NCBI RefSeq assembly: GCF_018474015.1
Contig: NZ_JAHCSG010000002.1
Location: 1-64,000, forward strand
Direction: 5' to 3'
Source: Williamsia sp. CHRR-6
GTDB lineage: Bacteria; Actinomycetota; Actinomycetes; Mycobacteriales; Mycobacteriaceae
Length of the DNA: 64,000 nt
The translations under genes were made by a program, and so were the position numbers. Below, one piece after another: positions 52,674-61,065 of the stretch (the stretch's first letter is position 1; each line of letters opens with the position of its first letter). The notes beneath the pieces are model-generated. The model saw only the letters and a program-made list of their open reading frames with translations, was not told the origin of the DNA and made no database searches.

Positions 52674-52746
52674 GCCCCCTTCGTTTAGCGGCCTAGGACG
52701 CCGCCCTTTCAAGGCGGTAGCGCGGGTTCGAATCCCGTAGGGGGTA
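52674..52746 (+). tRNA. tRNA-Glu (anticodon TTC)
   Basis: 73 bases with acceptor GCCCCCT (G1-U72 wobble), anticodon loop CTTTCAA, T arm GGTTCGAATCC and discriminator A. First of a Glu-Asp-Phe tRNA cluster. Confidence 0.96.
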
Positions 52747-52801
52747 CGCTGACCCGGCCGTCCTGGACTGTGAAGTCGAAGGTGGCCGGAGAGGTTTGCA
52801 A

Positions 52802-52875
52802 GGCCCTGTGGCGCAGTTGGTTAGCGCGCCGCCCTGTCACGGCGGAGGTCGCGGGTTCGAGTCCCGTCAGGGTCG
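52802..52875 (+). tRNA. tRNA-Asp (anticodon GTC)
   Basis: 74 bases: acceptor GGCCCTG/CAGGGTC, anticodon loop CTGTCAC, T arm GGTTCGAGTCC, discriminator G. CCA not encoded. Confidence 0.97.
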
Positions 52876-52945
52876 CTTGGTTCTCGGTTCACACCGAGGC
52901 CCGGCGGCTGTTTCAAGCCCGGCATCGGTGCGTGAGATGCCGTAC

Positions 52946-53019
52946 GGCCAGGTAGCTCAGTTGGTACGAGCGTCCGCCTGAAAAGCGGAAGGTCGTCGGT
53001 TCGATCCCGACTCTGGCCA
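52946..53019 (+). tRNA. tRNA-Phe (anticodon GAA)
   Basis: 74 bases: acceptor GGCCAGG/TCTGGCC, anticodon loop CTGAAAA, T arm GGTTCGATCC, discriminator A. CCA not encoded. Confidence 0.97.
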
Positions 53020-53078
53020 CTTCATGAACCACCTGGCAACAGGTGGTTCTTCTGGTTTCGGGGGAGGATCTGAACCCG

Positions 53079-53162
53079 TCGGTTGGGCGGAAGATCGCAT
53101 CGAGTGGGCGGAAGATCGCGTCGAGTGGGCGGAAGATCGCGTCGGTTGGGCCCAAGCCCCCG
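53079..53162. repeat. 21-bp minisatellite, locus 2 (four units)
   Basis: Units start at 53079, 53100, 53121 and 53142 and have the form TCGAGTGGGCGGAAGATCGCG; the two middle copies are identical. It shares the TCGAGTGGGCG core with loci 1 and 3 and lies between tRNA-Phe and the ribA-like pseudogene. Confidence 0.85.
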
Positions 53163-53205
53163 ATCTCGACGCAGGGATGTGGGCTCTTGGGCCCCGCCAT
53201 CGTGG

Positions 53206-53593
53206 ATCGGCAACAGCGAACGCCTGACCGGTGACGTGTTCGGCTCGCAACGCTGCGACTGCGGACCGCGGCTGCGTGAGGCGGCGCGACGGATCACCGA
53301 CGTCGGCGGCTTCCTTTTGCCTGCGTCAGGAGGGACGCGGTATCGGTTTGTACGCCAAGCTCGACGCCTACGCGTTGCAGGACGGCGGGTTGGACACCTA
53401 TCGGGCCAACGTGGCCCCTTGGTCGGGGCGGAGACGAACGCCAGTACACCGTCGCCGCGCAGATGGTGCAGACCGTGGGCGCCACGCGCATCCAGCTGCC
53501 CCACCGGTGTGCACCTGTCGGCGAACAACGCGCGCTACCTGGCGGTCGAGCGAGCACACCGGCCACACCATCGCCCTCCCGTTCGCCGTCTGA
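53206..53593 (+). pseudogene. Decayed GTP cyclohydrolase II (RibA-like) fragment
   Basis: RibA signatures survive but in different frames. [20 protein letters not shown] (zinc-binding Cys region) is read near 53225-53284, [20 protein letters not shown] near 53312-53372 in another frame, then [20 protein letters not shown] near 53433-53490, and [12 protein letters not shown] near 53537. At least three frameshifts and no start before the first segment leave about 125 codons of the normal ~200-residue domain. GTP cyclohydrolase II starts riboflavin synthesis, so a functional copy must exist elsewhere. A minisatellite lies directly upstream. Confidence 0.85.
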
Positions 53594-53665
53594 GCGACAT
53601 CAGTCACCCGGTGTTCCAGTGTCGATCGATAGGGTCGGTGGGAGCTCGTCTACGAAAGGCCGTTC

Positions 53666-54925
53666 ATGTCTGATGCCACCTTGGCCACCCCGCTGTCACT
53701 GCCGTGCGGGCAGGTGCTGCCCAACCGGTTGATGAAGTCGGCGCTGAGCGAAAGCCTGGCCACCGAGGCGAACTCGCCCGACATCCGGTTGGAGAGGCTG
53801 TACACGCGTTGGGGGGCAGGTGGTTTCGGGCTCGTTGTCACCGGCAACGTGCTCATCGACCGGGCGCACCTTGGTGAGCCGGGCAACGTCGTCATCGAAG
53901 ACGATCGTGACCTCGACAGCCTCACCCGGTGGGCCAAGACCACCAAGGACGGCGGATCACCGATCTGGATGCAGATCAATCATCCTGGGCGACAGGCCAA
54001 CCCCTATGCCACTCGCGCCCAGCCGGTCGCTCCGTCGGCAGTGGAGCTGAAGTTGCCCGGACTACCCGCCCCGCGTGAACTCACCGAGGCCGAGATCGTC
54101 GACATCATCGAGAGATTCGCCACCGCGGCGCAGGTGGCCGAGGCGGCCGGATTCGACGGCGTGCAGATCCACGCCGCCCACGGCTACCTGGTCTCGCAGT
54201 TCCTCTCACCGCTGTCGAATCTGCGCACCGACGGCTGGGGCGGCGACCCGCAGCGGCGTCGTCGCTTCCTGCTGGAGGTGCTGCGGCGCATCCGGGCGGT
54301 GGTGAGCCCGGGGTTTGCGGTGGGAATCAAGTTGAACTCAGCCGACTTCCAGCGCGGCGGTTTCAGCGAGGACGAATCACGCGCGGTGGTCGAGCATCTC
54401 ATCGGTGAAGGGGTCGACCTGATCGAGATCAGCGGCGGCAGTTACGAATCGCAGGCGATGATGGGCCGACCGGCGGCGGCGAGCACCCGCGCCCGCGAAG
54501 CCTATTTCCTCGACTACGCCCAGACCATCCGGGTGGCGGCCGGCGACATCCCGTTGGCGGTCACCGGCGGATTCCGCACCCGCGCGGCGATGGCCGATGC
54601 GGTGGAGTCGAGAGCCTGCGATGTGGTCGGTTTGGGGCGTCCCACCGCGGTCGACCCTGCGGTGGCGGCGGGTCTGGTGGCCGGCACCCTCGACAAGGTC
54701 CTCACGCCCAGCATCGGGTTGCCCGTTCCCTCGGCGTTGGCCACCAAGCCGACGGTGCGTGCCCTCGAGGGGGTCCTCGACCTGCAGTGGCATACCGACC
54801 AACTGCACCTGATGGCGGCGGGCAAAGACCCCGACCCGCGTCGGGCCACCTGGCGGACGGCCATCAGCACCGTCAAACGCAACGGTGTCGACGCCTTCCG
54901 CAGCAAGCGTCGCGGATCTCGCTGA
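53666..54925 (+). CDS. NADH:flavin oxidoreductase / Old Yellow Enzyme-like protein
   Basis: A 419-aa FMN-dependent TIM-barrel ene-reductase-like protein. Family marks: [20 protein letters not shown] at the start of the barrel, [32 protein letters not shown] (His pair for substrate binding), [19 protein letters not shown] and [12 protein letters not shown]. It resembles the 2-enoate reductase/NADH:flavin oxidoreductase subgroup, without the C-terminal Fe-S and FAD domains. The substrate is not known. It lies between two decayed genes; its own frame is intact. ATG 53666 follows AAAGG. Confidence 0.88.
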   Translation: MSDATLATPLSLPCGQVLPNRLMKSALSESLATEANSPDIRLERLYTRWGAGGFGLVVTGNVLIDRAHLGEPGNVVIEDDRDLDSLTRWAKTTKDGGSPIWMQINHPGRQANPYATRAQPVAPSAVELKLPGLPAPRELTEAEIVDIIERFATAAQVAEAAGFDGVQIHAAHGYLVSQFLSPLSNLRTDGWGGDPQRRRRFLLEVLRRIRAVVSPGFAVGIKLNSADFQRGGFSEDESRAVVEHLIGEGVDLIEISGGSYESQAMMGRPAAASTRAREAYFLDYAQTIRVAAGDIPLAVTGGFRTRAAMADAVESRACDVVGLGRPTAVDPAVAAGLVAGTLDKVLTPSIGLPVPSALATKPTVRALEGVLDLQWHTDQLHLMAAGKDPDPRRATWRTAISTVKRNGVDAFRSKRRGSR

Positions 54926-54940
54926 CCACCCCCGAGGTGA

Positions 54941-55588
54941 TCAGGCCTCGGGGATGTCGCGGTGAAACCGCTCCAGCGTGATGTCCTCGGGTTCGGGCCC
55001 ACCCCGCACCCCGGTGTCGAGGGAATCAATCGCAGTCAGGTCGGCCGTTCTGGGCACCCAGCTCCTGCACGTCGCGCTGAGTGAAATACGGATAAACCTC
55101 GATCTGATTGACTGCGGGCACCACGTTCGCCGCGTCCAACACTGCGTCAGGTGATCGACCATGAAGTTGCTCACCCCGATCGCACGCACCTTCCCGTCGG
55201 AGAGCAAGGTCTCCAGCCCACGGTAGGCGGCCAAATGTTCTCTCAAACTCGGTGGGCAGCGGTTGATGCAGGATCAGCAGGTCGATCTGATCAACCCCGA
55301 CCGTGCCTGCGCTCTTGTCGAAAGCGTGCCGCGCCTCATCGAAGCCGTAGTCGCTGATCCACACCTTCGTCTCGATGACCACCTCGTCGCGAGGAACGCC
55401 TGATTCGGCGATTGCTTCACCGACGGCTCGTTCGTTGCCGTAGGACGCGGCGGTGTCGATCAGTCGATATCCGGCCCGCAGGGCATGTGTCACGGCGGCG
55501 CACGTCTGATCAGGCTCGACTGGAAGACACCCAGTCCGATGGCCGGGAATGTGACCTCGTTGTTGAGCGTGAGCTGACCACCTCTCAT
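54941..55588 (-). pseudogene. Decayed aldo-keto reductase (2,5-diketogluconate reductase type)
   Basis: An AKR broken by several frameshifts. From ATG 55588 one frame gives LTLNNEVTFPAIGLGVFQS; a second frame then gives THALRAGYRLIDTAASYGNE, VVIETKVW and DLLILHQP, so the catalytic Asp, Tyr, Lys and His are all present. A third frame then gives GLETLLSDGKVRAIGVSNFM, the second resumes with VVPAVNQIEVYPYFTQRDVQ, and the end DTGVRGGPEPEDITLERF with RDIPEA is in the third again. About four indels in 650 bases, so no functional protein is expected. A 21-bp minisatellite lies 50 bases upstream. Confidence 0.88.
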
Positions 55589-55637
55589 TCTGCCTGCGTC
55601 GACCGCGCCGGACCAGGTGCGGGGTCCGGCCGCGCGG

Positions 55638-55738
55638 CCCACTCGACGCCGGTTACCGCCCACTCGACGCCGGTTACCGCCCACTCGACGGTGTTTTCCG
55701 CCCACTCGACGGTGTTTACCGCCCACTCGACGTGGTGG
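55638..55738. repeat. 21-bp minisatellite, locus 3 (about five units)
   Basis: CCCACTCGA occurs at 55638, 55659, 55680, 55701 and 55722, exactly 21 bp apart. On the minus strand the unit is TCGAGTGGGCGGTAAACACCG or TCGAGTGGGCGGTAACCGGCG, the same core as loci 1 and 2. It fills the gap between the broken AKR gene and the next minus-strand gene. Confidence 0.88.
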
Positions 55739-55742
55739 GCAC

Positions 55743-56159
55743 TCAGCTCGCGGTGGCGAACCAGATGGCGCCGGCCACGGTCACCGAGGCGGCGAGCAGC
55801 CGCAGCAGGTCGATCCGCAGCAGTCGCCGATGCGTCGGCGCATCGAACCCCTCCGACAGGCGGGAATGTGCGGGCACCGCGGCACCTGCGGTCAACGCCA
55901 ACACCACCAGCACCCCGGCGCCCGAGATCAGCGCGGGCATCAGCGGCCCCGTCACCACCGCGCCCACACCGGTCACCAGCTGTGCAGCGAACAGTGGGCC
56001 CACCACCCGGCTGATCAATGTCTGATGCCGCGCCTCGTAGTCGGCGAACTCGTCGGCGCCGACCGCAGCGAACTGCGGGTAGACCACGAACCGCACCACC
56101 GCCTGAAACCCCAGATAGGCCGACGACGTGCACAGCAGGGCAATCGCCCACGCGCTCAT
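55743..56159 (-). CDS. Small integral membrane protein of unknown function
   Basis: A 138-aa protein with about four TM helices (AWAIALLCTSSAYLGFQAVV near 3-22; VVGPLFAAQLVTGVGAVVTG near 52-72; LISGAGVLVVLALTAGAAVP; LLRLLAASVTVAGAIWF at the end). No family recognised with certainty. ATG 56159 overlaps the TGA of the upstream acetyltransferase (ATGA), so the two are co-translated. The longer open frame upstream overlaps that gene and is a shadow. Confidence 0.7.
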   Translation of the reverse strand: MSAWAIALLCTSSAYLGFQAVVRFVVYPQFAAVGADEFADYEARHQTLISRVVGPLFAAQLVTGVGAVVTGPLMPALISGAGVLVVLALTAGAAVPAHSRLSEGFDAPTHRRLLRIDLLRLLAASVTVAGAIWFATAS

Positions 56160-56662
56160 ATGGGTTCGAAACTCGGTTCGGTCCGTCGCTCCATCAGTAC
56201 CGTGTCGCGCCAGCGGTTGTTCAGTTGAGCGATCTTCTCGCGCAACCCGACGATGCGATATCCCACCGCCTGGTGCAGGCGCACGCTGGTCTCGTTGTCG
56301 GGGAAGATCGAGGTCTGCAACGTCCACAGGCCGGCCTCGTCGGCGGCGATCACCAGCTGGCGCATCAGGCCGAGACCGATTCCGCGCGAACGGAATCCGT
56401 TGCGCACGTACACCGAGTCCTCGGCCACACCCCGGTAGCAGGCGCGTGTCGACACCGGCGCCAGGGCAGCCCACCCGACCACCTCGCCGTCGAGCTCGGC
56501 CACCCAGCGATGGTCGGCATGCCACCGCGCGCAGAACGCCTCCGGCGTCGGCACCTCGGTCTCGAATGTCGCCTGAGAAGTGGCGATGCCCTCGGCGTAG
56601 ATCTGCAGCACCATCTCGAGATCGTCTGTCGTCATGGGGCGAACGGCGAGTACAGCAGGCAT
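56156..56662 (-). CDS. GNAT acetyltransferase, phosphinothricin-acetyltransferase (Pat/MnaT) type
   Basis: A 168-aa acetyltransferase. VRPMTTDDLEMVLQIYAEGI followed by ATSQATFETEVPT is the typical PAT/MnaT entry. Motif A is EDSVYVRNGFRSRGIGLGLM, and the C-terminus has ETSVRLHQAVGYRIVGLREK. Relatives acetylate phosphinothricin, methionine sulfoximine or other amino acid analogues; the natural substrate is not known. TAGATT (minus, 56674-56669) ends six bases before ATG 56662 and no ribosome binding site is present: a leaderless gene. Confidence 0.82.
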   Translation of the reverse strand: MPAVLAVRPMTTDDLEMVLQIYAEGIATSQATFETEVPTPEAFCARWHADHRWVAELDGEVVGWAALAPVSTRACYRGVAEDSVYVRNGFRSRGIGLGLMRQLVIAADEAGLWTLQTSIFPDNETSVRLHQAVGYRIVGLREKIAQLNNRWRDTVLMERRTEPSFEPI

Positions 56663-56668
56663 GAGATC

Positions 56669-56674
56669 AATCTA
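56669..56674 (-). promoter_or_regulatory. -10 element for a leaderless acetyltransferase gene
   Basis: TAGATT on the minus strand, six bases before ATG 56662. Confidence 0.5.
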
Positions 56675-56729
56675 GCCCCCAGAACCTGAGTTGCCAGAAC
56701 ACTTCTCATCGACGTCGGTCCCAGGGGAT

Positions 56730-57164
56730 TCACTCGCCGAACACCCAGGGCGCCAACACCACCATCCAGCCGTCGGGGTCGGCGAAGAGCACCGCGCCGT
56801 GCTCGTTCCAGTACGGGTTGGCCGCGGGCACCGGTGTGTGGCCATGCGCACGCAGGCGCGCGGCCACCACCTCGAGCGCCGCACCGCTGCCCAGATAGAG
56901 GACCAGTTGGTTCTCTGGATCGGGATCGGGGATGTCCTCGGGCGGCGTGCGCTGGAGCAGTTCCATCTGCACCGACGACCCCGGCAGGCCGAACACCATG
57001 CCGTCGTAGCCGCGATGGTTGCGCCAGGCGGCCAACACAGGCAGCCCGACGCAGTCGCGGTAGAACTCCAGGACCGCGTCGTAGTGGGCGGTCGGTCGCG
57101 CAAACCGCACCGCGGCGATGTCGAGGTGGCGTGACGGCGAGGTCGGGGGCAGATTGTCAGCCAT
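56730..57164 (-). CDS. VOC (glyoxalase/bleomycin-resistance) superfamily protein
   Basis: A 144-aa protein with two beta-alpha-beta-beta-beta units. RHLDIAAVRFARPTAHYDAV plus LEFYRDCVGLPVL form the first unit; NEHGAVLFADPDGWMVVLAP the second (FADPDG is the classic VOC element). Function within the superfamily (glyoxalase, dioxygenase or drug-binding) cannot be fixed. ATG 57164 is chosen; upstream in-frame residues lack family similarity. Confidence 0.82.
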   Translation of the reverse strand: MADNLPPTSPSRHLDIAAVRFARPTAHYDAVLEFYRDCVGLPVLAAWRNHRGYDGMVFGLPGSSVQMELLQRTPPEDIPDPDPENQLVLYLGSGAALEVVAARLRAHGHTPVPAANPYWNEHGAVLFADPDGWMVVLAPWVFGE

Positions 57165-57399
57165 ACCCGCGATTGTCGACGTGTTCGGCCCAGCCTGATC
57201 GCGATCGTTACCTTTTGTGACCTTTGTGGTGTCTGTGCAGGTGAGCATCCGCCCACCCGGTGTCGAACCTGTCGGAATGGGGCTCTGCGCCGCGAACTCG
57301 CACGGGTGGACCTGGGTGCCCGGGTAGCGTCTATTGCGCTCACGACTGCGCCGACGGGTCTCGTAGACCACGATTCCTCTCTCGGCGCCCACAGAGGGG

Positions 57400-58050
57400 A
57401 TGTTGGTGAAGCTCTGGGATTACATCTCCGGACGCGAGCACACGCTCGCCTTCCTGACCTATCAGCATGCGTCGCTGGCCTTCCAGACGACGCTGGTGGG
57501 GTCGCTGATCGCGGTCGCCATCGCGGTGGCCGTCTACCGACTGCCGTTGTTCAGTGCGCTCACGCTGACCACCAGCCGTGTGGCGCTGACCATTCCGTCG
57601 CTGGCTCTGCTGGCGCTGCTCATCGTGCCGTTCGGTCTCGGGGTGGTGCCTGCGTTCATCATGCTCACCTTCTACGCCGCGCTACCGGTCATCGGTAACG
57701 CCATCGTCGGGTTGCGCAGCGTCCCCGCGTCGGTGATCGAATCGGCCAAGGGCATCGGCCTCTCGCGCTGGCGCATCCTGTTCACCGTCGAACTGCCCAT
57801 CGCCTGGCCGGTCATCCTCACCGGGATCCGTGTCTCCACCCAGATGATCGTCGGGATCGGTGCCATCGTCGCCTACGTCCTCGGCCCAGGACTGGGCTCG
57901 CTCATCTTCAATGGACTTTCTCGACTCGGCGGTGCCAACGCCCTCGAGATGGCCGCCACCGGAACAATTCTCATCGTCCTCATCGCGCTTGTCTTCGACG
58001 CTGCGTTGGTGTTGCTGGGACGCGTCACGATCGCAAAGGGACTCTCATGA
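57400..58050 (+). CDS. Glycine betaine/osmoprotectant ABC permease (OpuCB/ProW type)
   Basis: A 216-aa permease of the small OpuB/OpuC type with about five to six TM helices. It has ALTIPSLALLALLIVPFGLG, the family segment AFIMLTFYAALPVIGNAIVG, and the EAA-like motif IESAKGIGLSRWRILFTVEL. ATG 57400 comes directly after GAGGGG, too close for good initiation; GTG 57406 has better spacing, so the true start may be two codons later. First of a four-gene operon; the next start codon overlaps its stop. Confidence 0.88.
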   Translation: MLVKLWDYISGREHTLAFLTYQHASLAFQTTLVGSLIAVAIAVAVYRLPLFSALTLTTSRVALTIPSLALLALLIVPFGLGVVPAFIMLTFYAALPVIGNAIVGLRSVPASVIESAKGIGLSRWRILFTVELPIAWPVILTGIRVSTQMIVGIGAIVAYVLGPGLGSLIFNGLSRLGGANALEMAATGTILIVLIALVFDAALVLLGRVTIAKGLS

Positions 58051-59243
58051 CCACTGCCTCCTCCACCGTCACCGGCGAGTCGATCCGGCTCGACGGCGTG
58101 GTCAAGCGATACCGCGGCCAGGAGACCCCCGCGGTCAACCGTCTCGACCTGACCATCGACGCCGGCCAGATCGTCGCGTTCGTCGGCCCGTCGGGCTGCG
58201 GCAAGACCACCACTCTCAAGATGATCAACCGACTGATCGAGCCCACCGAGGGCCGCATCCTCATCGGCGACCGCGACGTGACCGCGGAGAACCCCGACAA
58301 GCTGCGCCAGTCGATCGGCTACGTCATCCAGTCCGGCGGACTGTTCCCGCACTGGTCGGTGGCCCGAAACATCTCTGCACTGCCGCGAGTGCTCAAGTGG
58401 GACAAAAACAAGATCGCCGAACGCACCGACTATCTGCTGGATCTGGTCGGTCTCGATGCCGCCACCTTCGCCCGCCGGCTGCCCAAGGACATGTCCGGTG
58501 GACAGCAGCAGCGGGTGGGCGTGGCCCGGGCGCTGGCCGCCGACCCGCCTGTGCTGTTGATGGACGAGCCGTTTGGTGCGGTGGACCCGATCACCCGAGT
58601 TCGACTGCAGGACAGCCTGATCGACATCCAGCACAAGCTGGGCAAGACCATCGTCATCGTCACCCACGATTTCGAGGAGGCCACCAAGCTCGGCGACAAG
58701 GTGCTCATCCTGTCCGAGGGCGGGCACGTGGAGCAGTACGCCACCCCCGAGGAGATCCTCACCAGCCCGGCCACCCCGTTCGTCGAGGAGTTCGTCGGCG
58801 CCGGTGCCACGCTGGCCCATCTGACGCTCTCACGGGTCCGCGATGTGGCCCACGAGCCCATTGTCACTGCGCGCGTGGGTGATTCGGCCACCGAGGTGGC
58901 CGCCAAGGCCCGCGCCGGCGGACACACCTGGGTGGTCGTGGTCAACGCCGACGGCACGCCACGGGCGTGGCCGTCGGTGACCGAGGTGCTGAGCAAGCCG
59001 ACCGTCTCCGATTACACCGATCACCGACTGCCCACGGTGGCCACCTCGGCCACCCTCAACGACGCCCTGGATGCGATGTTGGCGGCCAGCCAGGCGGGGG
59101 TGCTCGTGACCGACGGTCGGGGAGCGGTGCAGGGTGCGTTGACCATCGAGTCGGTGATGGAGGTGATCCGCGCCCAGCGGGCCGCCGGTCACCCCGAGGA
59201 CGCGCAGGACACCTACGTCGACCACGCCGAGGGCGGTTCGTGA
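58047..59243 (+). CDS. Glycine betaine/osmoprotectant ABC ATPase with CBS domains (OpuCA/ProV type)
   Basis: A 398-aa ATPase. ABC domain: Walker A GPSGCGKT, Q-loop YVIQSGGLFPHW, signature MSGGQQQR, Walker B VLLMDEPFGAVDP. A C-terminal CBS pair (about 280-385), which in OpuA-type proteins senses ionic strength or nucleotide, includes TVATSATLNDALDAMLAASQ. ATG 58047 overlaps the first permease's stop and its own stop overlaps the second permease's start. Energises uptake of betaine-like compounds. Confidence 0.92.
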   Translation: MTTASSTVTGESIRLDGVVKRYRGQETPAVNRLDLTIDAGQIVAFVGPSGCGKTTTLKMINRLIEPTEGRILIGDRDVTAENPDKLRQSIGYVIQSGGLFPHWSVARNISALPRVLKWDKNKIAERTDYLLDLVGLDAATFARRLPKDMSGGQQQRVGVARALAADPPVLLMDEPFGAVDPITRVRLQDSLIDIQHKLGKTIVIVTHDFEEATKLGDKVLILSEGGHVEQYATPEEILTSPATPFVEEFVGAGATLAHLTLSRVRDVAHEPIVTARVGDSATEVAAKARAGGHTWVVVVNADGTPRAWPSVTEVLSKPTVSDYTDHRLPTVATSATLNDALDAMLAASQAGVLVTDGRGAVQGALTIESVMEVIRAQRAAGHPEDAQDTYVDHAEGGS

Positions 59244-59983
59244 TGAGCCGCCTGCGTCGAATCCCCACCGACGTGTGGTTCGAGCCGCTGATCATCTTGA
59301 TCGTCGGCGTCGGTTATCTCATCTGGTACAACACCACCACCTTCACCAGCACCGAGGAGTCGTCGCTGGCCTGGTCCACCCTGCGGGCCACCATCGGCGA
59401 CCACATCAAGTTGACGCTGGTGGCCACCGCCTACGTGGTGGTGATCGCCATCCCGCTGGGAATCCTGTTGACCCGCAAGACCGTGCAATGGCTACGGCCC
59501 TTCGTCATCAACGTGGCCAACATCGGGCAGGCGGCGCCCGCGCTGGGGCTCATCGTGCTGCTCACCTTCTGGTTGGGCACCGGATTCCGCACCGCGGTCA
59601 TCGGCCTGGTCGTCTACGCCCTGCTGCCCATCCTGCAGAACACCATCATCGGGTTGGGTCAGGTGGATGCCCGCATCATCGAGGCATCGCGCGGTATCGG
59701 CTACTCCGCGGTGCGCACCCTGGTGCAGGTGGAACTCCCGCTGGCGGTGCCGATCATCCTCAACGGCGTGCGCACCGCGCTGGTCATCCTGGTGGGTACG
59801 GCCACGTTGAGCACCTTCATCGGAGCCAACAGCCTCGGCACCCTGATCACCACCGGCGTGGCCCTGTTCCTACCGAAACTGTTGGTCTCGGGGGCCGTCA
59901 TCGTCGGACTGCTGGCCATGACCATCGACTGGCTCGGTCGTCTGGTCGAGTTGGCCGCGACGCCACGAGGAGTGAACACATGA
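59243..59983 (+). CDS. Glycine betaine/osmoprotectant ABC permease (OpuCD type)
   Basis: A 246-aa permease, the second of the system. Features: GDHIKLTLVATAYVVVIAIP, NIGQAAPALGLIVLLTFWLG (the typical QTxPSLALL-like segment), and the EAA motif IEASRGIGYSAVRTLVQVEL. ATG 59243 shares a base with the TGA of the ATPase gene. The two short permeases, ATPase and binding protein give the OpuC/OsmU arrangement. Confidence 0.9.
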   Translation: MSRLRRIPTDVWFEPLIILIVGVGYLIWYNTTTFTSTEESSLAWSTLRATIGDHIKLTLVATAYVVVIAIPLGILLTRKTVQWLRPFVINVANIGQAAPALGLIVLLTFWLGTGFRTAVIGLVVYALLPILQNTIIGLGQVDARIIEASRGIGYSAVRTLVQVELPLAVPIILNGVRTALVILVGTATLSTFIGANSLGTLITTGVALFLPKLLVSGAVIVGLLAMTIDWLGRLVELAATPRGVNT

Positions 59984-60957
59984 TCGGTCGACTCGCGCCA
60001 CCGGCAGCGATCCTTGCCGCAATCGTCGTCCTGCTCACCGGATGTGGTCTGGTCAGCTCGTCGGGCACCTTCACCGCGGCCGAGCGCTCCGACGGGACCA
60101 CGCCGCTCGACGGTGCGAAGATCACCGTCACATCCAAGGCGTTCACCGAGGGCGTCATCCTGGGCAAGATCACCGCCACGTACCTGGCGGCCTCGGGTGC
60201 GCAGGTCACCGACCTCACCGGGGCGCCGGGATCCGCGTCGTCGAGGCAGGCTCAGCTCAACGGCGACGCCGACATCCTGTGGGAGTACACCGGCACCGCG
60301 TGGGTGACATATCAACAGCGGACTGAGGTGATCGCCGACCCAACCCTGCTGTGGGAGAAGGTGCGTGATCTGGAGAAGTCATCGCACAACCTGGTGTGGC
60401 TACCCCCGGCCAACTTCAACGACACCTACGCCTTCGCCGCCTCGGGCCCCACCGCCCAGCGACTCGGTGTGCGCTCGCTCTCCGACGTGGCCAGGCTGCC
60501 GGTCAAGGACCGCACCTTCTGCGTCGACGACGAGTTCTTCAGCCGCTCAGACGGATTCCTTCCGATGCTCAAGACCTACGGCATCCCCTACGACACCTCC
60601 GACGGGGTGCCTGCAGGCAACGTGACCCGCATGGACTCCGGTGTCATCTACAACTCCACCGACAAGAGCACGCCGTGCAACTTCGGCATGATCTACACCA
60701 CCGACGGCCGGGTGAAGAACCTGAAGTTGTCGGTCCTCGACGACGACCGAAAGTTCTTCCTGCCCTACAGCGGTACCGCGGTGGTGCGGGACAAGACCCT
60801 ACGGGCGCACCCTGAGATCGCCGCAGCCATGGCGGCCATCTCGCAGCGTCTGACCGACGACGTGATGCAGGACCTCAACGGTCGGGTCGACATCAAAGGC
60901 CAGGATCCCGCCGATGTGGCCTACGACTGGCTCAAGAGCGAGAAGCTGATCCGCTGA
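59980..60957 (+). CDS. Glycine betaine/osmoprotectant-binding lipoprotein (OpuCC/ProX type)
   Basis: A 325-aa lipoprotein; lipobox LLTGC (Cys22). The OpuAC domain contains ITVTSKAFTEGVILGKITAT, DILWEYTGTAW and LPPANFNDTYAFA, with aromatic residues that would form a cation-pi cage for a quaternary ammonium ligand. Internal Cys in DRTFCVDDEFF and TPCNFGM may form a disulfide. ATG 59980 overlaps the preceding permease stop by four bases (ATGA). Last gene of the operon. Confidence 0.92.
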   Translation: MIGRLAPPAAILAAIVVLLTGCGLVSSSGTFTAAERSDGTTPLDGAKITVTSKAFTEGVILGKITATYLAASGAQVTDLTGAPGSASSRQAQLNGDADILWEYTGTAWVTYQQRTEVIADPTLLWEKVRDLEKSSHNLVWLPPANFNDTYAFAASGPTAQRLGVRSLSDVARLPVKDRTFCVDDEFFSRSDGFLPMLKTYGIPYDTSDGVPAGNVTRMDSGVIYNSTDKSTPCNFGMIYTTDGRVKNLKLSVLDDDRKFFLPYSGTAVVRDKTLRAHPEIAAAMAAISQRLTDDVMQDLNGRVDIKGQDPADVAYDWLKSEKLIR

Positions 60958-61065
60958 GCGCCGGGTAGCCTGCGGAGTCGGTCTGCGTCTGGGTTCGATG
61001 GCTGGAGTCCCGATCGCGACGCTCGACCCGACGACGATGACCGTGCGACAGGGAGACGCCGAGAC

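Noticed and set aside
52674-53665. Prophage or integrative element at the tRNA cluster
   Set aside because: No integrase, no duplicated tRNA 3' end and no phage genes; only minisatellites and a decayed gene.
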